A DNA stretch of 64,000 nucleotides from JANWVO01 sp964458495 (GTDB lineage Bacteria > Acidobacteriota > Terriglobia > Bryobacterales > Bryobacteraceae): contig CAYWJB010000007.1 in the NCBI GenBank assembly GCA_964458495.1, forward strand, positions 1 to 64,000. Direction: 5' to 3'. The position numbers and the translations under genes were made by a program. Positions 9,404 through 17,959 of this stretch are shown here, piece by piece. Below the pieces are notes generated by a model. That model worked only from the letters and a program-made list of their open reading frames with translations. It did no database searches and had not been told where the DNA came from. The stretch's first letter is position 1. Each line of letters opens with the position of its first letter.

Positions 9404-11455
9404 ATGCGCTTGCACTTCCTGTGGCTTGCTGCTCTGCTTCCGGCACTGGCACAAGTGCCGCGGTTTCCCACCGTCTATTACGGCGCCGCCTACTACCACG
9501 AGTACATGCCTGAGGAGCGGCTGGCGAAAGACGTCGAACTGATGAAGAAGGCGGGCGTCACCGTGGTGCGGATCGGCGAATCCACCTGGTCGAGCTGGGA
9601 ACCCCGCGACGGGCAGTTTGAATACGCCTACATCGACCGCGTGGTGGACGCGATGCACAAGGCGGGGATCCGGGTGATTCTCGGCACGCCCACTTACTCC
9701 ATTCCGCCGTGGCTCTTCTACAAGCACCCGGAAATCCTCGTTACGCACCTCGACGGGCGCAAGGCAACCTACGGCATCCGCCAGAACATGGACATCACGC
9801 ACCCGGCATACCGGTATTACTGCGAGCGGGTCATCCGCAACATCCTCGCCCGGTACAAGGATCACCCCGCGGTCATCGGCTACCAGATCGACAACGAAAC
9901 CTCGCCCTACAACGCCGCCGGGCCGCTGGTGCAGAAGAATTTCGTCGAGTATCTGAAGAGGAAATACCGCGGCGTCGATGTGCTGAACCGCGCCTGGGGC
10001 TTTGTCTACTGGGGGCAGCTCGTGCAGGATTGGGACGAGTTGCCGCCCCGGGACGGCATCCTCAACCCGGGATACAAGCTGGAATGGGAGCGGTTCCAGC
10101 GCGACAGGGTGACCGATTTCCTCGCCTGGCAAGCGAAAATCGTGAACGAATACAAGCGAAAAGACCAGTTCATTACGCACGATTTTTCCGGCGGCGCCCA
10201 CACCGACATCGACCAGTGGGCCATCGCCCGCCACCTCGATGCCGCCGCCGTGAACCCCTACTACGACGTGCAGGACAGGCTCGACGGCCATTCGGCCACG
10301 TTCACCGGCGACGTCGCGCGCTCGCTGAAGATGGGGAACTTCCTGGTCACCGAGACCAACGCGCAGACCATCGGCTGGGACTCAAAGGGCCAGTTCCCGC
10401 CCTATGACGGACAGCTTCGGATGAACGTCTACGGCCACATCGCCGACGGCGCCAACCTGGTCTCCTACTGGCACTGGCACTCGCTGCACTATGGGCAGGA
10501 GACTTACTGGAAAGGGATTCTCTCCCACGATCTCGAGCCGAACCGCGTCTACGAGGAGTTCTCGCGCACGGCGAAGGAACTGGCGCACGTGGGACCGAAG
10601 CTCGCGAACCTCGAGCGCCGGAACCGCGTGGCGTTGCTGTTCAGCATCGACAGCCACCACGGCATCCAGTTCATGCCCTTCAGCGACCGCGTGAATTACC
10701 AGACCTTCGTGCGCCAGTTCCACCGCACTCTCTATTTGCTGAACACCGGCGTGGATTTCGTCACGCCGGATTCGGACTGGTCCCGGTATCAGGTGCTGCT
10801 GGTGCCGCCGCTGTATGTGGCGCCGGATGCGTTGCTTGAAAAGATCGTGGATTTTGTGCGCAATGGCGGCCATGTGGTGGCATCGCTCAAGAGCGGCTTC
10901 ACCAACGAGTTCAACACCGTCCGCCACAGCATGATGCCTGGCCCGCTGCGCCCCGCGGCCGGCTTCCGCTACCAGGAGTTTTCCACGTTGCGCGAACCGC
11001 TCGCCCTGCGAGGCGACCCGCTCCGCGCCGGCGAGGAAAACCGCGTGTCGGAATGGGCCGAGTTCCTGATTCCCGAGTCAGCCCAGGCCCTGGCATTCTA
11101 CGACCATCCCTTCTTCGGGCGCTATCCGGCCATCACGCGCAACGCCTTCGGCAAGGGCACGTTCACATATGAGGGAACGGTGCTGAGCGACGCCCTGCAG
11201 CGCGCCGTGCTGCTCGACGTCCTGACCCGGGCGGGTCTCACGGGACCGGACCAGAAACTGCCTGCCCCGGTGCGCGTCAAGCACGGGGAGGCACGGGGCA
11301 AGCGCCTGCACCTCTATTTCAACTACTCCCCGGCGGAACAAACATTCTTGTATAGTTATGGTTCGGCTGAGGATCTGCTGGCGGGCCGCAGGGTTCCCGC
11401 CGGCGCTACACTGAAGCTGGCCCCCTGGGACGTGGCCATCCTCGAGGAAGACTGA
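9404..11455 (+). CDS. Secreted GH42 beta-galactosidase-like enzyme
   Basis: Glycoside hydrolase family 42 type enzyme, 683 residues, with a signal peptide (residues 1-17, cleavage near ALAQ). Family members hydrolyse terminal beta-galactosides. The TIM barrel is clear: YYHEYMPEERLAKDVELMKKAG opens it, QIDNE places the acid/base Glu at residue 165, and VTETNAQ places the nucleophile Glu near 317. A trimerisation domain follows (LLVPPLYVAPDALLEKI ... NGGHVVAS, near 465-500), then a C-terminal beta domain. The predicted mRNA leader is only a few bases. It lies after another glycosidase of related architecture, so both may act on the same periplasmic or extracellular glycans. Exact substrate is not deducible. 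Confidence 0.9.
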   Translation: MRLHFLWLAALLPALAQVPRFPTVYYGAAYYHEYMPEERLAKDVELMKKAGVTVVRIGESTWSSWEPRDGQFEYAYIDRVVDAMHKAGIRVILGTPTYSIPPWLFYKHPEILVTHLDGRKATYGIRQNMDITHPAYRYYCERVIRNILARYKDHPAVIGYQIDNETSPYNAAGPLVQKNFVEYLKRKYRGVDVLNRAWGFVYWGQLVQDWDELPPRDGILNPGYKLEWERFQRDRVTDFLAWQAKIVNEYKRKDQFITHDFSGGAHTDIDQWAIARHLDAAAVNPYYDVQDRLDGHSATFTGDVARSLKMGNFLVTETNAQTIGWDSKGQFPPYDGQLRMNVYGHIADGANLVSYWHWHSLHYGQETYWKGILSHDLEPNRVYEEFSRTAKELAHVGPKLANLERRNRVALLFSIDSHHGIQFMPFSDRVNYQTFVRQFHRTLYLLNTGVDFVTPDSDWSRYQVLLVPPLYVAPDALLEKIVDFVRNGGHVVASLKSGFTNEFNTVRHSMMPGPLRPAAGFRYQEFSTLREPLALRGDPLRAGEENRVSEWAEFLIPESAQALAFYDHPFFGRYPAITRNAFGKGTFTYEGTVLSDALQRAVLLDVLTRAGLTGPDQKLPAPVRVKHGEARGKRLHLYFNYSPAEQTFLYSYGSAEDLLAGRRVPAGATLKLAPWDVAILEED

Positions 11456-11516
11456 CCCGATTCTGCCGCGCATCTTTCTGACTCCCGCGGAGCCCGGCGT
11501 CATCCATTCATGAGGA

Positions 11517-12494
11517 ATGAGCGTATCTCCAGCCCATCCGCCCGCTTGGACCCGCCGGGTCCTGGTGTGGGCGGGCATCTATCATGTGTTCGCCGCCGCC
11601 GGCGTGGTGGTGATGGCCGAGTGGCTGGACGCGCGGCTGGGCGCTGCGGCCCCCCCCAGTCCGTTGATGGTGGAGGGCTGGCACGCGGTTGCCGTCTGGC
11701 TGGCCGTGCTGGGCCTCGGATTTCTGCTGGCGGCGCGGGATGCCTATCGGCACTGGCCGGTGGTGCTAATGGGAGTTTTGAGCAAGCTGGGCACGAGTGT
11801 GTGGATCGGCTGGGACATCCTCCATGGGCGCGCCCCGGGGTTGATGTGGTGGTGGGTGGCGGTGGAGACGGCCGCCTGGTGCATCCCGCTGCTGGCGATT
11901 CTTCAGAGCGCCTACGAAGCGGGTCTGGCGCGCCGCCGAACCGTGGCGCCCGAGGTGCTGCGATTCGCACTTCGCCGCAAGACCAACCTGGGCGTGTCCC
12001 TGGACGAGCTGAGCCGCCTGTCGCCCGTGCTGCTTGTCTTTCTGCGCCACATGGGCTGCACCTTTTGCCGCGAGGCCATGGCGGACCTGGCTGCAATGCG
12101 GGAACAGATCGAGAAAGAGGGCGCGAGGATGGTGCTCGTGTACATGAGTTCCGAGGAGACCGCGTCGCGCTTCTTCTCCCGTTACGGGCTCGAGGATGTG
12201 CAGCGGATCAGCGATCCGGAGCGCACGCTTTACCGCGCCTTCGGCCTTCCGCGGGGGCGGTTCGGAGACGTGCTGGGGCCGAAAGTGTGGTGGCGGGGGT
12301 TCCAGGCCGGCGTTTTGGGGCGCCACGGCGTGGGGCCGCTGATGGGAGACGGCTTCCAGATGCCCGGCGTCTTCCTGCTTTTCCACGGCGAGATCGTCCG
12401 GAGCTACCGCCACCAGAGTGCGGCGGACCGGCCCGATTACATCGCCCTGGTGACAGGCAGGAACTACGCGGCGCCGGAGTTGAGCGACCTCTGA
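11517..12494 (+). CDS. Membrane domain fused to PRXL2-like peroxiredoxin domain
   Basis: 325-residue fusion. Residues 14-132 form about four membrane segments (around 14-34, 55-73, 80-100 and 110-130). Residues 145-325 form a thioredoxin-like domain resembling the AhpC/TSA-type Prx-like-2 (PRXL2/SelL) group, with a GCTFCREAM motif placing Cys181 and Cys184 as a C-x2-C pair at the end of the first beta strand, followed by a helix and VYMSSEE. The hydrophobic F-x-MPGVFLL segment near residue 285 fits the thioredoxin cis-Pro strand. It probably acts in thiol redox at the membrane; the orientation is uncertain. The following M50 gene is 48 bases downstream with its own -10 box. Confidence 0.75.
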   Translation: MSVSPAHPPAWTRRVLVWAGIYHVFAAAGVVVMAEWLDARLGAAAPPSPLMVEGWHAVAVWLAVLGLGFLLAARDAYRHWPVVLMGVLSKLGTSVWIGWDILHGRAPGLMWWWVAVETAAWCIPLLAILQSAYEAGLARRRTVAPEVLRFALRRKTNLGVSLDELSRLSPVLLVFLRHMGCTFCREAMADLAAMREQIEKEGARMVLVYMSSEETASRFFSRYGLEDVQRISDPERTLYRAFGLPRGRFGDVLGPKVWWRGFQAGVLGRHGVGPLMGDGFQMPGVFLLFHGEIVRSYRHQSAADRPDYIALVTGRNYAAPELSDL

Positions 12495-12527
12495 ACTCCA
12501 CCGCAACCGCCGCCTCCGGCATGCGGC

Positions 12528-12533
12528 TATCAT
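12528..12533 (+). promoter_or_regulatory. -10 box for M50 protease gene
   Basis: TATCAT nine bases before the ATG at 12543; the predicted leader would be about three bases. No -35 is obvious. Confidence 0.35.
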
Positions 12534-12542
12534 GACAGCAGG

Positions 12543-13688
12543 ATGAACACGCCACACGCTGCGCCGGGCCCTGCGGGCCGCGTGCCCGGCATCGCCGGGT
12601 CGGTGACTGTCTTCGGCGTGCCGGTGCGCTTCCACTTCACTTTCTGGCTCGTGGTGATCTGGCTGGTCGTGCTCAGCGCCGGAGGCAAACAGTCCCTGGC
12701 TGGAGCGGTGCTCTTCGTGGCCGGGCTCTTTCTGTCCATCCTGCTTCACGAGGCGGGCCATGCCCTGATGGCGCGGCGCTTCGGCATCGGAACGCATGAG
12801 ATCGTCATGCTCCCCATCGGCGGGCTGGCGCGGTTGGAGCGTCAGCCGAAGGCGGGCGAAGAGTTCTGGGTGGCCTTCGCCGGCCCCCTGGTGAACTTCC
12901 TGTTGGGCGCGCTGTTGCTGGGGGCGGCCTTCTGGACCGGCGCCGGCGTCTCCGCCGCCCACTGGCAGGAGGCGACCGACGCCAATCTGCTTAGCCGTCT
13001 GGCGGTGGCCAATCTCGTTCTGGCGCTGTTCAATCTCCTCCCGGCCTTTCCGATGGATGGCGGCCGCGTACTGCGCTCGCTGCTGGCCGAAAGGCGGCCC
13101 TACGAGGATGCCACGCGGATCACGGCGCGCATCGGCACGGGCATCGCCGCCCTGCTGGCGCTCACCGGGCTGTTGCAGGCGAATTTCCTCCTGCTGTTCG
13201 TGGCCCTGTTCATCTACGTGGGTGCGATGCAGGAATCCATGGCCGCTTCGGCGCAGGCGCTGATGCAGGGCGCCAAAGTGCGGGAGGCGATGGTGACCGA
13301 TTTCCGCACGCTCAGCCACGGCGATACCATCCGCGACGCCGCCGAGCTGCTGCTGGCCACCTCGCAGCAGGACTTCCCCGTCATGGCCGGGCCGCGCGTC
13401 ACAGGTCTGCTCAGCCGCAGCCACCTGCTGCGCGCGCTGGCCGCCGAGGGGCCGGACGGATATGTGGCCTCCGCCATGGACCGCGAGTTTCCCAGGCTCG
13501 AGCCGGAGATGGATCTGGCCGAGGCCGCAGGGGCGCTCAGCGGAGGAACCAACTGCGCGCTGGTGTTCGAGGACGTCCGGCTGGTGGGCATGCTGACGGC
13601 AGAGAATCTCTCCGAGTATCTTGTCTTGAAGAAGCTGCGCGAGGCGCGCGCGGCCGTCAAGGAGGGACCATCGAACCGCGATGCCTGA
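12543..13688 (+). CDS. Site-2-type M50 metalloprotease with CBS domains
   Basis: Intramembrane zinc protease of family M50, 381 residues. HEAGH at residues 69-73 gives the zinc ligands and catalytic Glu; NLLPAFPMDGGRVLRSLL near 162-179 supplies the third zinc ligand Asp (N-x-x-P-x-x-x-x-DGG), both inside hydrophobic segments. Residues about 240-370 hold a CBS pair (REAMVTDFRTLSHGDTIRDAAELL ... DFPVMAG), which usually binds adenosyl ligands and tunes activity. Related S2P-CBS proteins cleave membrane-anchored regulators such as anti-sigma factors; no partner is visible here. Its last 8 bases overlap the start of the FAD-dependent oxidoreductase gene, indicating translational coupling. Confidence 0.9.
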   Translation: MNTPHAAPGPAGRVPGIAGSVTVFGVPVRFHFTFWLVVIWLVVLSAGGKQSLAGAVLFVAGLFLSILLHEAGHALMARRFGIGTHEIVMLPIGGLARLERQPKAGEEFWVAFAGPLVNFLLGALLLGAAFWTGAGVSAAHWQEATDANLLSRLAVANLVLALFNLLPAFPMDGGRVLRSLLAERRPYEDATRITARIGTGIAALLALTGLLQANFLLLFVALFIYVGAMQESMAASAQALMQGAKVREAMVTDFRTLSHGDTIRDAAELLLATSQQDFPVMAGPRVTGLLSRSHLLRALAAEGPDGYVASAMDREFPRLEPEMDLAEAAGALSGGTNCALVFEDVRLVGMLTAENLSEYLVLKKLREARAAVKEGPSNRDA

Positions 13689-14937
13689 AGTGGATGTGGT
13701 GATCGTTGGCGCCGGGCTGGCCGGGCTGGCCTGTGCGCGGCAACTGGCCAAGGCGGGCCTGAATTTCCGGATCCTGGAGGCTTCTGACGCGCCCGGCGGG
13801 CGCGTCCGCACCGATGAGGTGGACGGCTTCCGGCTGGACCGCGGCTTTCAGGTATTGCTGACCGCCTATCCGGAAGCCCGCGCCGTGCTCGACTACGCCG
13901 CCCTGCGGCTCCACGCCTTCGCGCCCGGCGCGCTGGTGCGCTACCACGGCCGTTTCTATCCGCTTGGCGATCCCTGGCGCGACAAGTCCTCTCTCTGGCC
14001 CACGCTGCTGTCGCCCGTGCCCCGTTGGGGCGACTACTGGCGCCTGATGAAGTTGCGGCGCGAGCTGGTTGCCAAGCCCCTGGAAGAGATTTTCTCCGGG
14101 CCGGAGACTATGGTGCTGGCGGCCCTGAAACGCCGTGGTTTTTCGCGGCGATTCATCGATTATTTCTTCCGGCCATGGATCGGCGGCGCGATGCTGGACA
14201 CCACGCTGTCCGGTTCCTCGCGCATGTTCGAGTTCCTGTTTCAGATGTTCGCCCTCGGCGACGCCGCCGTGCCCGCGGCCGGCATGGGCGCCATCCCGCA
14301 GCAACTCGCTGCGGCGTTGCCGCCGGATTGCCTGCGGCTGGGCGTCCGGGTTGAGTCGGTCGAAACGGGCGCCGTGCGGCTGGAAGGAGGCGAGCGGCTG
14401 ACGGCGCGCGCCGTCGTGGTGGCCAGCGACGGCGGCGAGGCCGCCCGGTTGCTGCACCTTGAGCGTGCCCCATCCTGGCATTCCGTCTGGTGTTTCTACC
14501 TTGCGGCCAAGGAGCCGCCCTACGATGAGCCCTTGCTGGCCCTGAGCGGAGGCGGGAGAGGCCCGATCACGAACCTGGCCGTCATGAGCAACGTCGCGCC
14601 CGGCTATGCGCCGCCCGGCGAGCACCTGATCTCGGCAACGGTCATCGGATTCGACATGCGGGACTCGGGCAGCCTCGTCTCGGCCGTGCGCGCCCAGTTG
14701 CGGCGGTGGTTCGGGTCCGTCGCGGAGGAGTGGCGCCTGCTGCGCCACTATCACATCGAGCACGGGTTGCCCGCCTTGCAATCCGTGCAGCCGCCGGAAT
14801 CGCCGGCCGTCGCGCCGCGCCTCTATGCGTGTGGCGACTGGCGCGCTGCGCCATCCATACACGGGGCGCTGGAGAGCGGCCGCCTTGCCGCCGAGGCGGT
14901 GCTGGCCGATCTCCGCGCCGCATCCACGCCAGAGTGA
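13681..14937 (+). CDS. FAD-dependent amine-oxidase/phytoene-desaturase-like protein
   Basis: NAD(P)/FAD-binding oxidoreductase, 418 residues, of the amine oxidase/protoporphyrinogen oxidase/phytoene desaturase superfamily. The dinucleotide-binding GAGLAGLACARQL lies at residues 11-23, followed by ILEASDAPGGRVRT, the diagnostic GGR motif, and a C-terminal YACGDWRAAPSIHGALESGRLAAEAVL FAD-closing segment near 380-410. No signal peptide is present. Its start overlaps the end of the M50 protease gene by 8 bases. Substrate is unknown; carotenoid- or porphyrin-type desaturation is possible, but no neighbouring pathway genes support either. Confidence 0.85.
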   Translation: MPEVDVVIVGAGLAGLACARQLAKAGLNFRILEASDAPGGRVRTDEVDGFRLDRGFQVLLTAYPEARAVLDYAALRLHAFAPGALVRYHGRFYPLGDPWRDKSSLWPTLLSPVPRWGDYWRLMKLRRELVAKPLEEIFSGPETMVLAALKRRGFSRRFIDYFFRPWIGGAMLDTTLSGSSRMFEFLFQMFALGDAAVPAAGMGAIPQQLAAALPPDCLRLGVRVESVETGAVRLEGGERLTARAVVVASDGGEAARLLHLERAPSWHSVWCFYLAAKEPPYDEPLLALSGGGRGPITNLAVMSNVAPGYAPPGEHLISATVIGFDMRDSGSLVSAVRAQLRRWFGSVAEEWRLLRHYHIEHGLPALQSVQPPESPAVAPRLYACGDWRAAPSIHGALESGRLAAEAVLADLRAASTPE

Positions 14938-15057
14938 AAGGCGTGCCATGCCGCCGCTTGAACCACGGGCTCGACGCCGCGCGCCGCGGTCTCCGGCTGC
15001 TCTCTCGCGCGCCGCTGCCGCTGGCGCTGCCCGAACAGACGTTTCGCGAGATCTCCG

Positions 15058-15489
15058 ATGACTTCCCTGCTGCTCGCCTGCCATGCCGCCGCCACCCTGT
15101 GGATGACGGGCCTGGCCTGGTTCGTCCAGCTGGTCCATTATCCCTTGATGGCTGCCGTGTCCCCGGAGGCGTTCATCCTCTACGAGCGCCTGCACCGGCA
15201 GCGGACCACCTGGATCGTGGCGCCACTGATGCTGGCCGAGGCCGCCTCGGCCGCATGGTTGCTGCTGGCCCCGCCCGCCGGCGTTGGCCACCGCTGGACC
15301 GCTGCTGGCGCGGGTCTGCTGGCGCTGATCTGGATCTCCACCTTCGCCGTACAGGTTCCCCTCCACGAGCGGCTCACGGGCGGCTTTGACGAACGCCTGC
15401 ACCGCCGCCTCGTGCGGTCCCACTGGTTGCGTACCTCGGCCTGGACGCTGCGCTCCGCGCTTGCCCTCTGGTGGCTGGCCGCCGCCTGA
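15058..15489 (+). CDS. Small integral membrane protein, DUF1772-like
   Basis: 143 residues with four predicted membrane helices (about 4-27, 51-70, 79-98, 128-143). The arrangement of an early Trp-rich helix (TLWMTGLAWFVQLVHYPLM), a conserved H-x-x-RTTW turn, and the loop VPLHERLTGGFDERLHRRLV resembles small membrane proteins annotated as DUF1772-like. Function is unknown. The ATG at 15058 is 120 bases after the oxidoreductase stop; that 120-base stretch shows no credible gene. It is convergent to fliM with a 14-base gap. Confidence 0.65.
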   Translation: MTSLLLACHAAATLWMTGLAWFVQLVHYPLMAAVSPEAFILYERLHRQRTTWIVAPLMLAEAASAAWLLLAPPAGVGHRWTAAGAGLLALIWISTFAVQVPLHERLTGGFDERLHRRLVRSHWLRTSAWTLRSALALWWLAAA

Positions 15490-15503
15490 CCGCCCCGCCG
15501 CGG

Positions 15504-16469
15504 TCACTCGCTCGCCAGCACCGTTTCGATCTGGAACACCCGCCGCCGCCCGTTGGTTCCCACGCGGCCGAGGTATTTCCGGGTGCCATTGACCATCAGA
15601 TCGAGCGGCTGCCGCACCGGATAGTCCAGGTCCAGAATGTCGCCTTCCTTCAGCTCCAGCATCTGTTCCACGGTCAGCGACGGCCCGGTCATCCGCGCGT
15701 CAAAACGCAACCGGGCAGGCTGCAGCAGCCTCCACATCCGCTCCTGCTCTTCCTCGGTCGACTCCGACTTGCGCACCGACCACTGCTGGTCGAACTTCTG
15801 GCGCAGCATCTTCACAATGATCGACGGGATGCCCAGGTTCATCATCCCCGAGACCTCGCCGATCCGGATCTCGATGCCAATGGCCACCACCGCTTCGTTC
15901 GGCGCCAGGATCTGCAACAGCTGCGGCTCCGTTTCAAACGCCTCGATGCTGAAGTTGATGTTGGAGATCGGCGACCACGCCTCCTGCAAGTCGTGCAGGA
16001 TGATGCGGAACACGCCGGTCAGAATCGAACGCTCGATCTCGGTGATCTCGCGGTTCTCCTTCAGCGGCGTCTTGCCCGTCCCGCCCAGCAGCATCTCCAG
16101 GATCGGAAACACCATCTGCGGGTTCATCTCGAGGATCGAGTTGCCGTCGAACGGCTTCATCCCCAGGCTCACGATGCAGGTGGGCGCCGGCAGGCATTGG
16201 GAAAACTCGAGAAAGGAGAGCTGCTCCACGCTGATCAGGTTCACCATGACATAGGCGCGCAGGTAGGCCGAAAGGCTTGAGGCCAGCGAGCGCGCGAAGT
16301 TGTCATGCAGCAGGTGAATGGCCCGCAGCTGGTCCTTCGCAATCCGGTCCGGACGGCGGAAATCGTAAACCTGCGCCCGCCGCGACGGGTCGTCCTTGCC
16401 CTTGGCGCCCTTCAAGTTGCGGAATACATTGTCGATCTCCTCCTGGCTGAGGAGCCGGTCGGCTGCCAT
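15504..16469 (-). CDS. fliM: Flagellar motor switch protein FliM
   Basis: FliM, 321 residues, close to the usual length. It forms the C-ring middle layer of the flagellar switch and binds CheY-P. The N-terminal LSQEEIDNVF matches the CheY-P-binding peptide, the middle domain has the conserved LRAIHLLHDNFARSLASSLS and the NPQMVFPILEMLLGG segment around residue 130, and the C-terminus is the SpoA/FliN-like domain (LKEGDILDLDYPVRQPLDLMVNG). No other flagellar or chemotaxis gene occurs in the 64 kb, so fliM is isolated from the fliN/fliL genes it commonly joins. It is divergent from mtaB. Confidence 0.95.
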   Translation of the reverse strand: MAADRLLSQEEIDNVFRNLKGAKGKDDPSRRAQVYDFRRPDRIAKDQLRAIHLLHDNFARSLASSLSAYLRAYVMVNLISVEQLSFLEFSQCLPAPTCIVSLGMKPFDGNSILEMNPQMVFPILEMLLGGTGKTPLKENREITEIERSILTGVFRIILHDLQEAWSPISNINFSIEAFETEPQLLQILAPNEAVVAIGIEIRIGEVSGMMNLGIPSIIVKMLRQKFDQQWSVRKSESTEEEQERMWRLLQPARLRFDARMTGPSLTVEQMLELKEGDILDLDYPVRQPLDLMVNGTRKYLGRVGTNGRRRVFQIETVLASE

Positions 16470-16576
16470 ACAGCCCCACTATCGTCACCTTGCTCTTCTC
16501 CCGTCAGTCGCAAAAAGCCTTACCCTCCCCCCTTCAAGGAGTATCTTGGCCGGGCGAGGGCTCTCCGGCAGGCGCT

Positions 16577-16585
16577 TGATAAACT
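16577..16585 (+). promoter_or_regulatory. Extended -10 box for leaderless mtaB
   Basis: TGATAAACT (TGn then TAAACT at 16580-16585) ends exactly six bases before the GTG start at 16592. Initiation at the usual distance would begin the mRNA on the start codon. An AGGAG-like string immediately before the GTG is too close to act as a ribosome binding site. Confidence 0.55.
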
Positions 16586-16591
16586 GTAGGA

Positions 16592-17902
16592 GTGAGGCGG
16601 TTTTTCGTCCAGAATTTCGGCTGCCGCGCCTCGCAGGCCGACGGAGCGGCCGTGGAAGGGCTGCTTCGCGCGCGAGGACTGGAAGCGGCGGCCGAGGGCG
16701 CCGCGGCGGACCTCGTGGTCGTCAACACCTGCACCGTCACCGCGGCTGCGGACGAAGACGCCCGCAAGGCTATCCATCGTTTGCACCGCGAAAACCCCTC
16801 TGCGCGCATCATCGTCACCGGCTGTTACGCGCAACGCTCGCCCGAAGAGCTGGCGCGCGTTCCGGGCGTCGCTCTGGTGGTGGGCAACACGCACAAGGAC
16901 CAGATTGCGCGGCTGCTGGACCGGATCGGGGGGCGCGAAGAGTATCACGGCGAAATCGTGGCCGGCGACATCCGGGACCAGGCCTCCTTCCTCTCGGCGC
17001 CCGTGGAGGACGCCTCCGGCGACCGCTCGCGGCCGAATCTCAAGATCCAGGACGGTTGCAACAATCCCTGCGCGTTTTGCATCATCCCCGCCGTGCGCGG
17101 CCCCAGCCGCAGCATGCCAGAGGAGGAGGTGCTCAGGCAGGTACGGCAGCTCGCGGATCGCTACGCTGAAATCGTGCTCACCGGCATCAACCTCGGCCGG
17201 TGGGGCAGGGAACGCGGCTTCGAACCCGGGCGGCGGCTGCACCACCTGGTGCGGCGGATCCTCGATGAGACGCCCGTGCGCCGCATCCGCATCAGCTCTG
17301 TCGAGCCGATGGACTGGTCCGGCGAGCTGCTGGAGCTGATGGCCGTGTCGGAGCGCGTCGCGCCGCACGTCCACATGCCGCTGCAATCGGGCTCGGACGC
17401 CGTGCTGAAGCGCATGAAGCGGCGCTACCGGGTCCGGCACTACGAGGACCGCCTGCTGAGCGCCGCGCGCCTGATGCCGGAAGCCGCCTTCGGCGCCGAC
17501 GTGATGACCGGCTTCCCCGGCGAAACCGATGCCGAGTTTGAGGAGACGCTGGGCTTCGTCTCCCGGATGCCATTCACCTACCTGCACGTCTTCACCTACT
17601 CCGAGCGCCCGGGCACGCCCGCAGCCGCCATGGAGGGGCGCGTCCCGTGGGAGGTCCGCAAGGAGCGGACGCGGCGGCTCCGGCAGTTGGCTGCCGAGAA
17701 GAACCTCGCCTTCCGCCGCCGCTTCCTTGGCCGTACGCTGAGCGGGGTGACGCTGGATAACGGCAAGGCGTTGACCGGCAATTATCTGACCGTCGAACTG
17801 AGCCGCCTGCGCCCTGCCAGCCAGATCGTTTCCTTGCACATTGGGTCGCTTTCGCCGTCAGGGCTTGCGGAAGCTGGCGCGCTGCCGGTCATGACGGGCT
17901 GA
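16592..17902 (+). CDS. mtaB: tRNA t6A methylthiotransferase MtaB
   Basis: Radical-SAM methylthiotransferase of the MiaB family, MtaB subgroup, 436 residues. It adds a methylthio group to t6A37 in tRNAs reading ANN codons. The N-terminal UPF0004 domain carries three cluster cysteines (NFGCRAS, NTCTVT, TGCYAQ), the radical-SAM loop is CNNPCAFCIIP near residue 154, and LTGINLG, PLQSGSD and GADVMTGFPGE follow in family order. The C-terminal TRAM region is short. The start is a GTG placed six bases after an extended -10 box, suggesting a leaderless transcript. It is divergent from fliM and followed by a membrane protein gene 57 bases downstream. Confidence 0.92.
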   Translation: MRRFFVQNFGCRASQADGAAVEGLLRARGLEAAAEGAAADLVVVNTCTVTAAADEDARKAIHRLHRENPSARIIVTGCYAQRSPEELARVPGVALVVGNTHKDQIARLLDRIGGREEYHGEIVAGDIRDQASFLSAPVEDASGDRSRPNLKIQDGCNNPCAFCIIPAVRGPSRSMPEEEVLRQVRQLADRYAEIVLTGINLGRWGRERGFEPGRRLHHLVRRILDETPVRRIRISSVEPMDWSGELLELMAVSERVAPHVHMPLQSGSDAVLKRMKRRYRVRHYEDRLLSAARLMPEAAFGADVMTGFPGETDAEFEETLGFVSRMPFTYLHVFTYSERPGTPAAAMEGRVPWEVRKERTRRLRQLAAEKNLAFRRRFLGRTLSGVTLDNGKALTGNYLTVELSRLRPASQIVSLHIGSLSPSGLAEAGALPVMTG

Positions 17903-17959
17903 CGCCCGGAGTTGCGGTGGCCTGCAGTGCGGAGCTCATGCCGCCGATCTTGGGAGAGG

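Noticed and set aside
14706..15389. Long plus-strand frame overlapping the end of the oxidoreductase and the small membrane gene
   Set aside because: The overlapped genes have clear protein signatures in their own frames; this frame is Arg/Pro-rich shadow.
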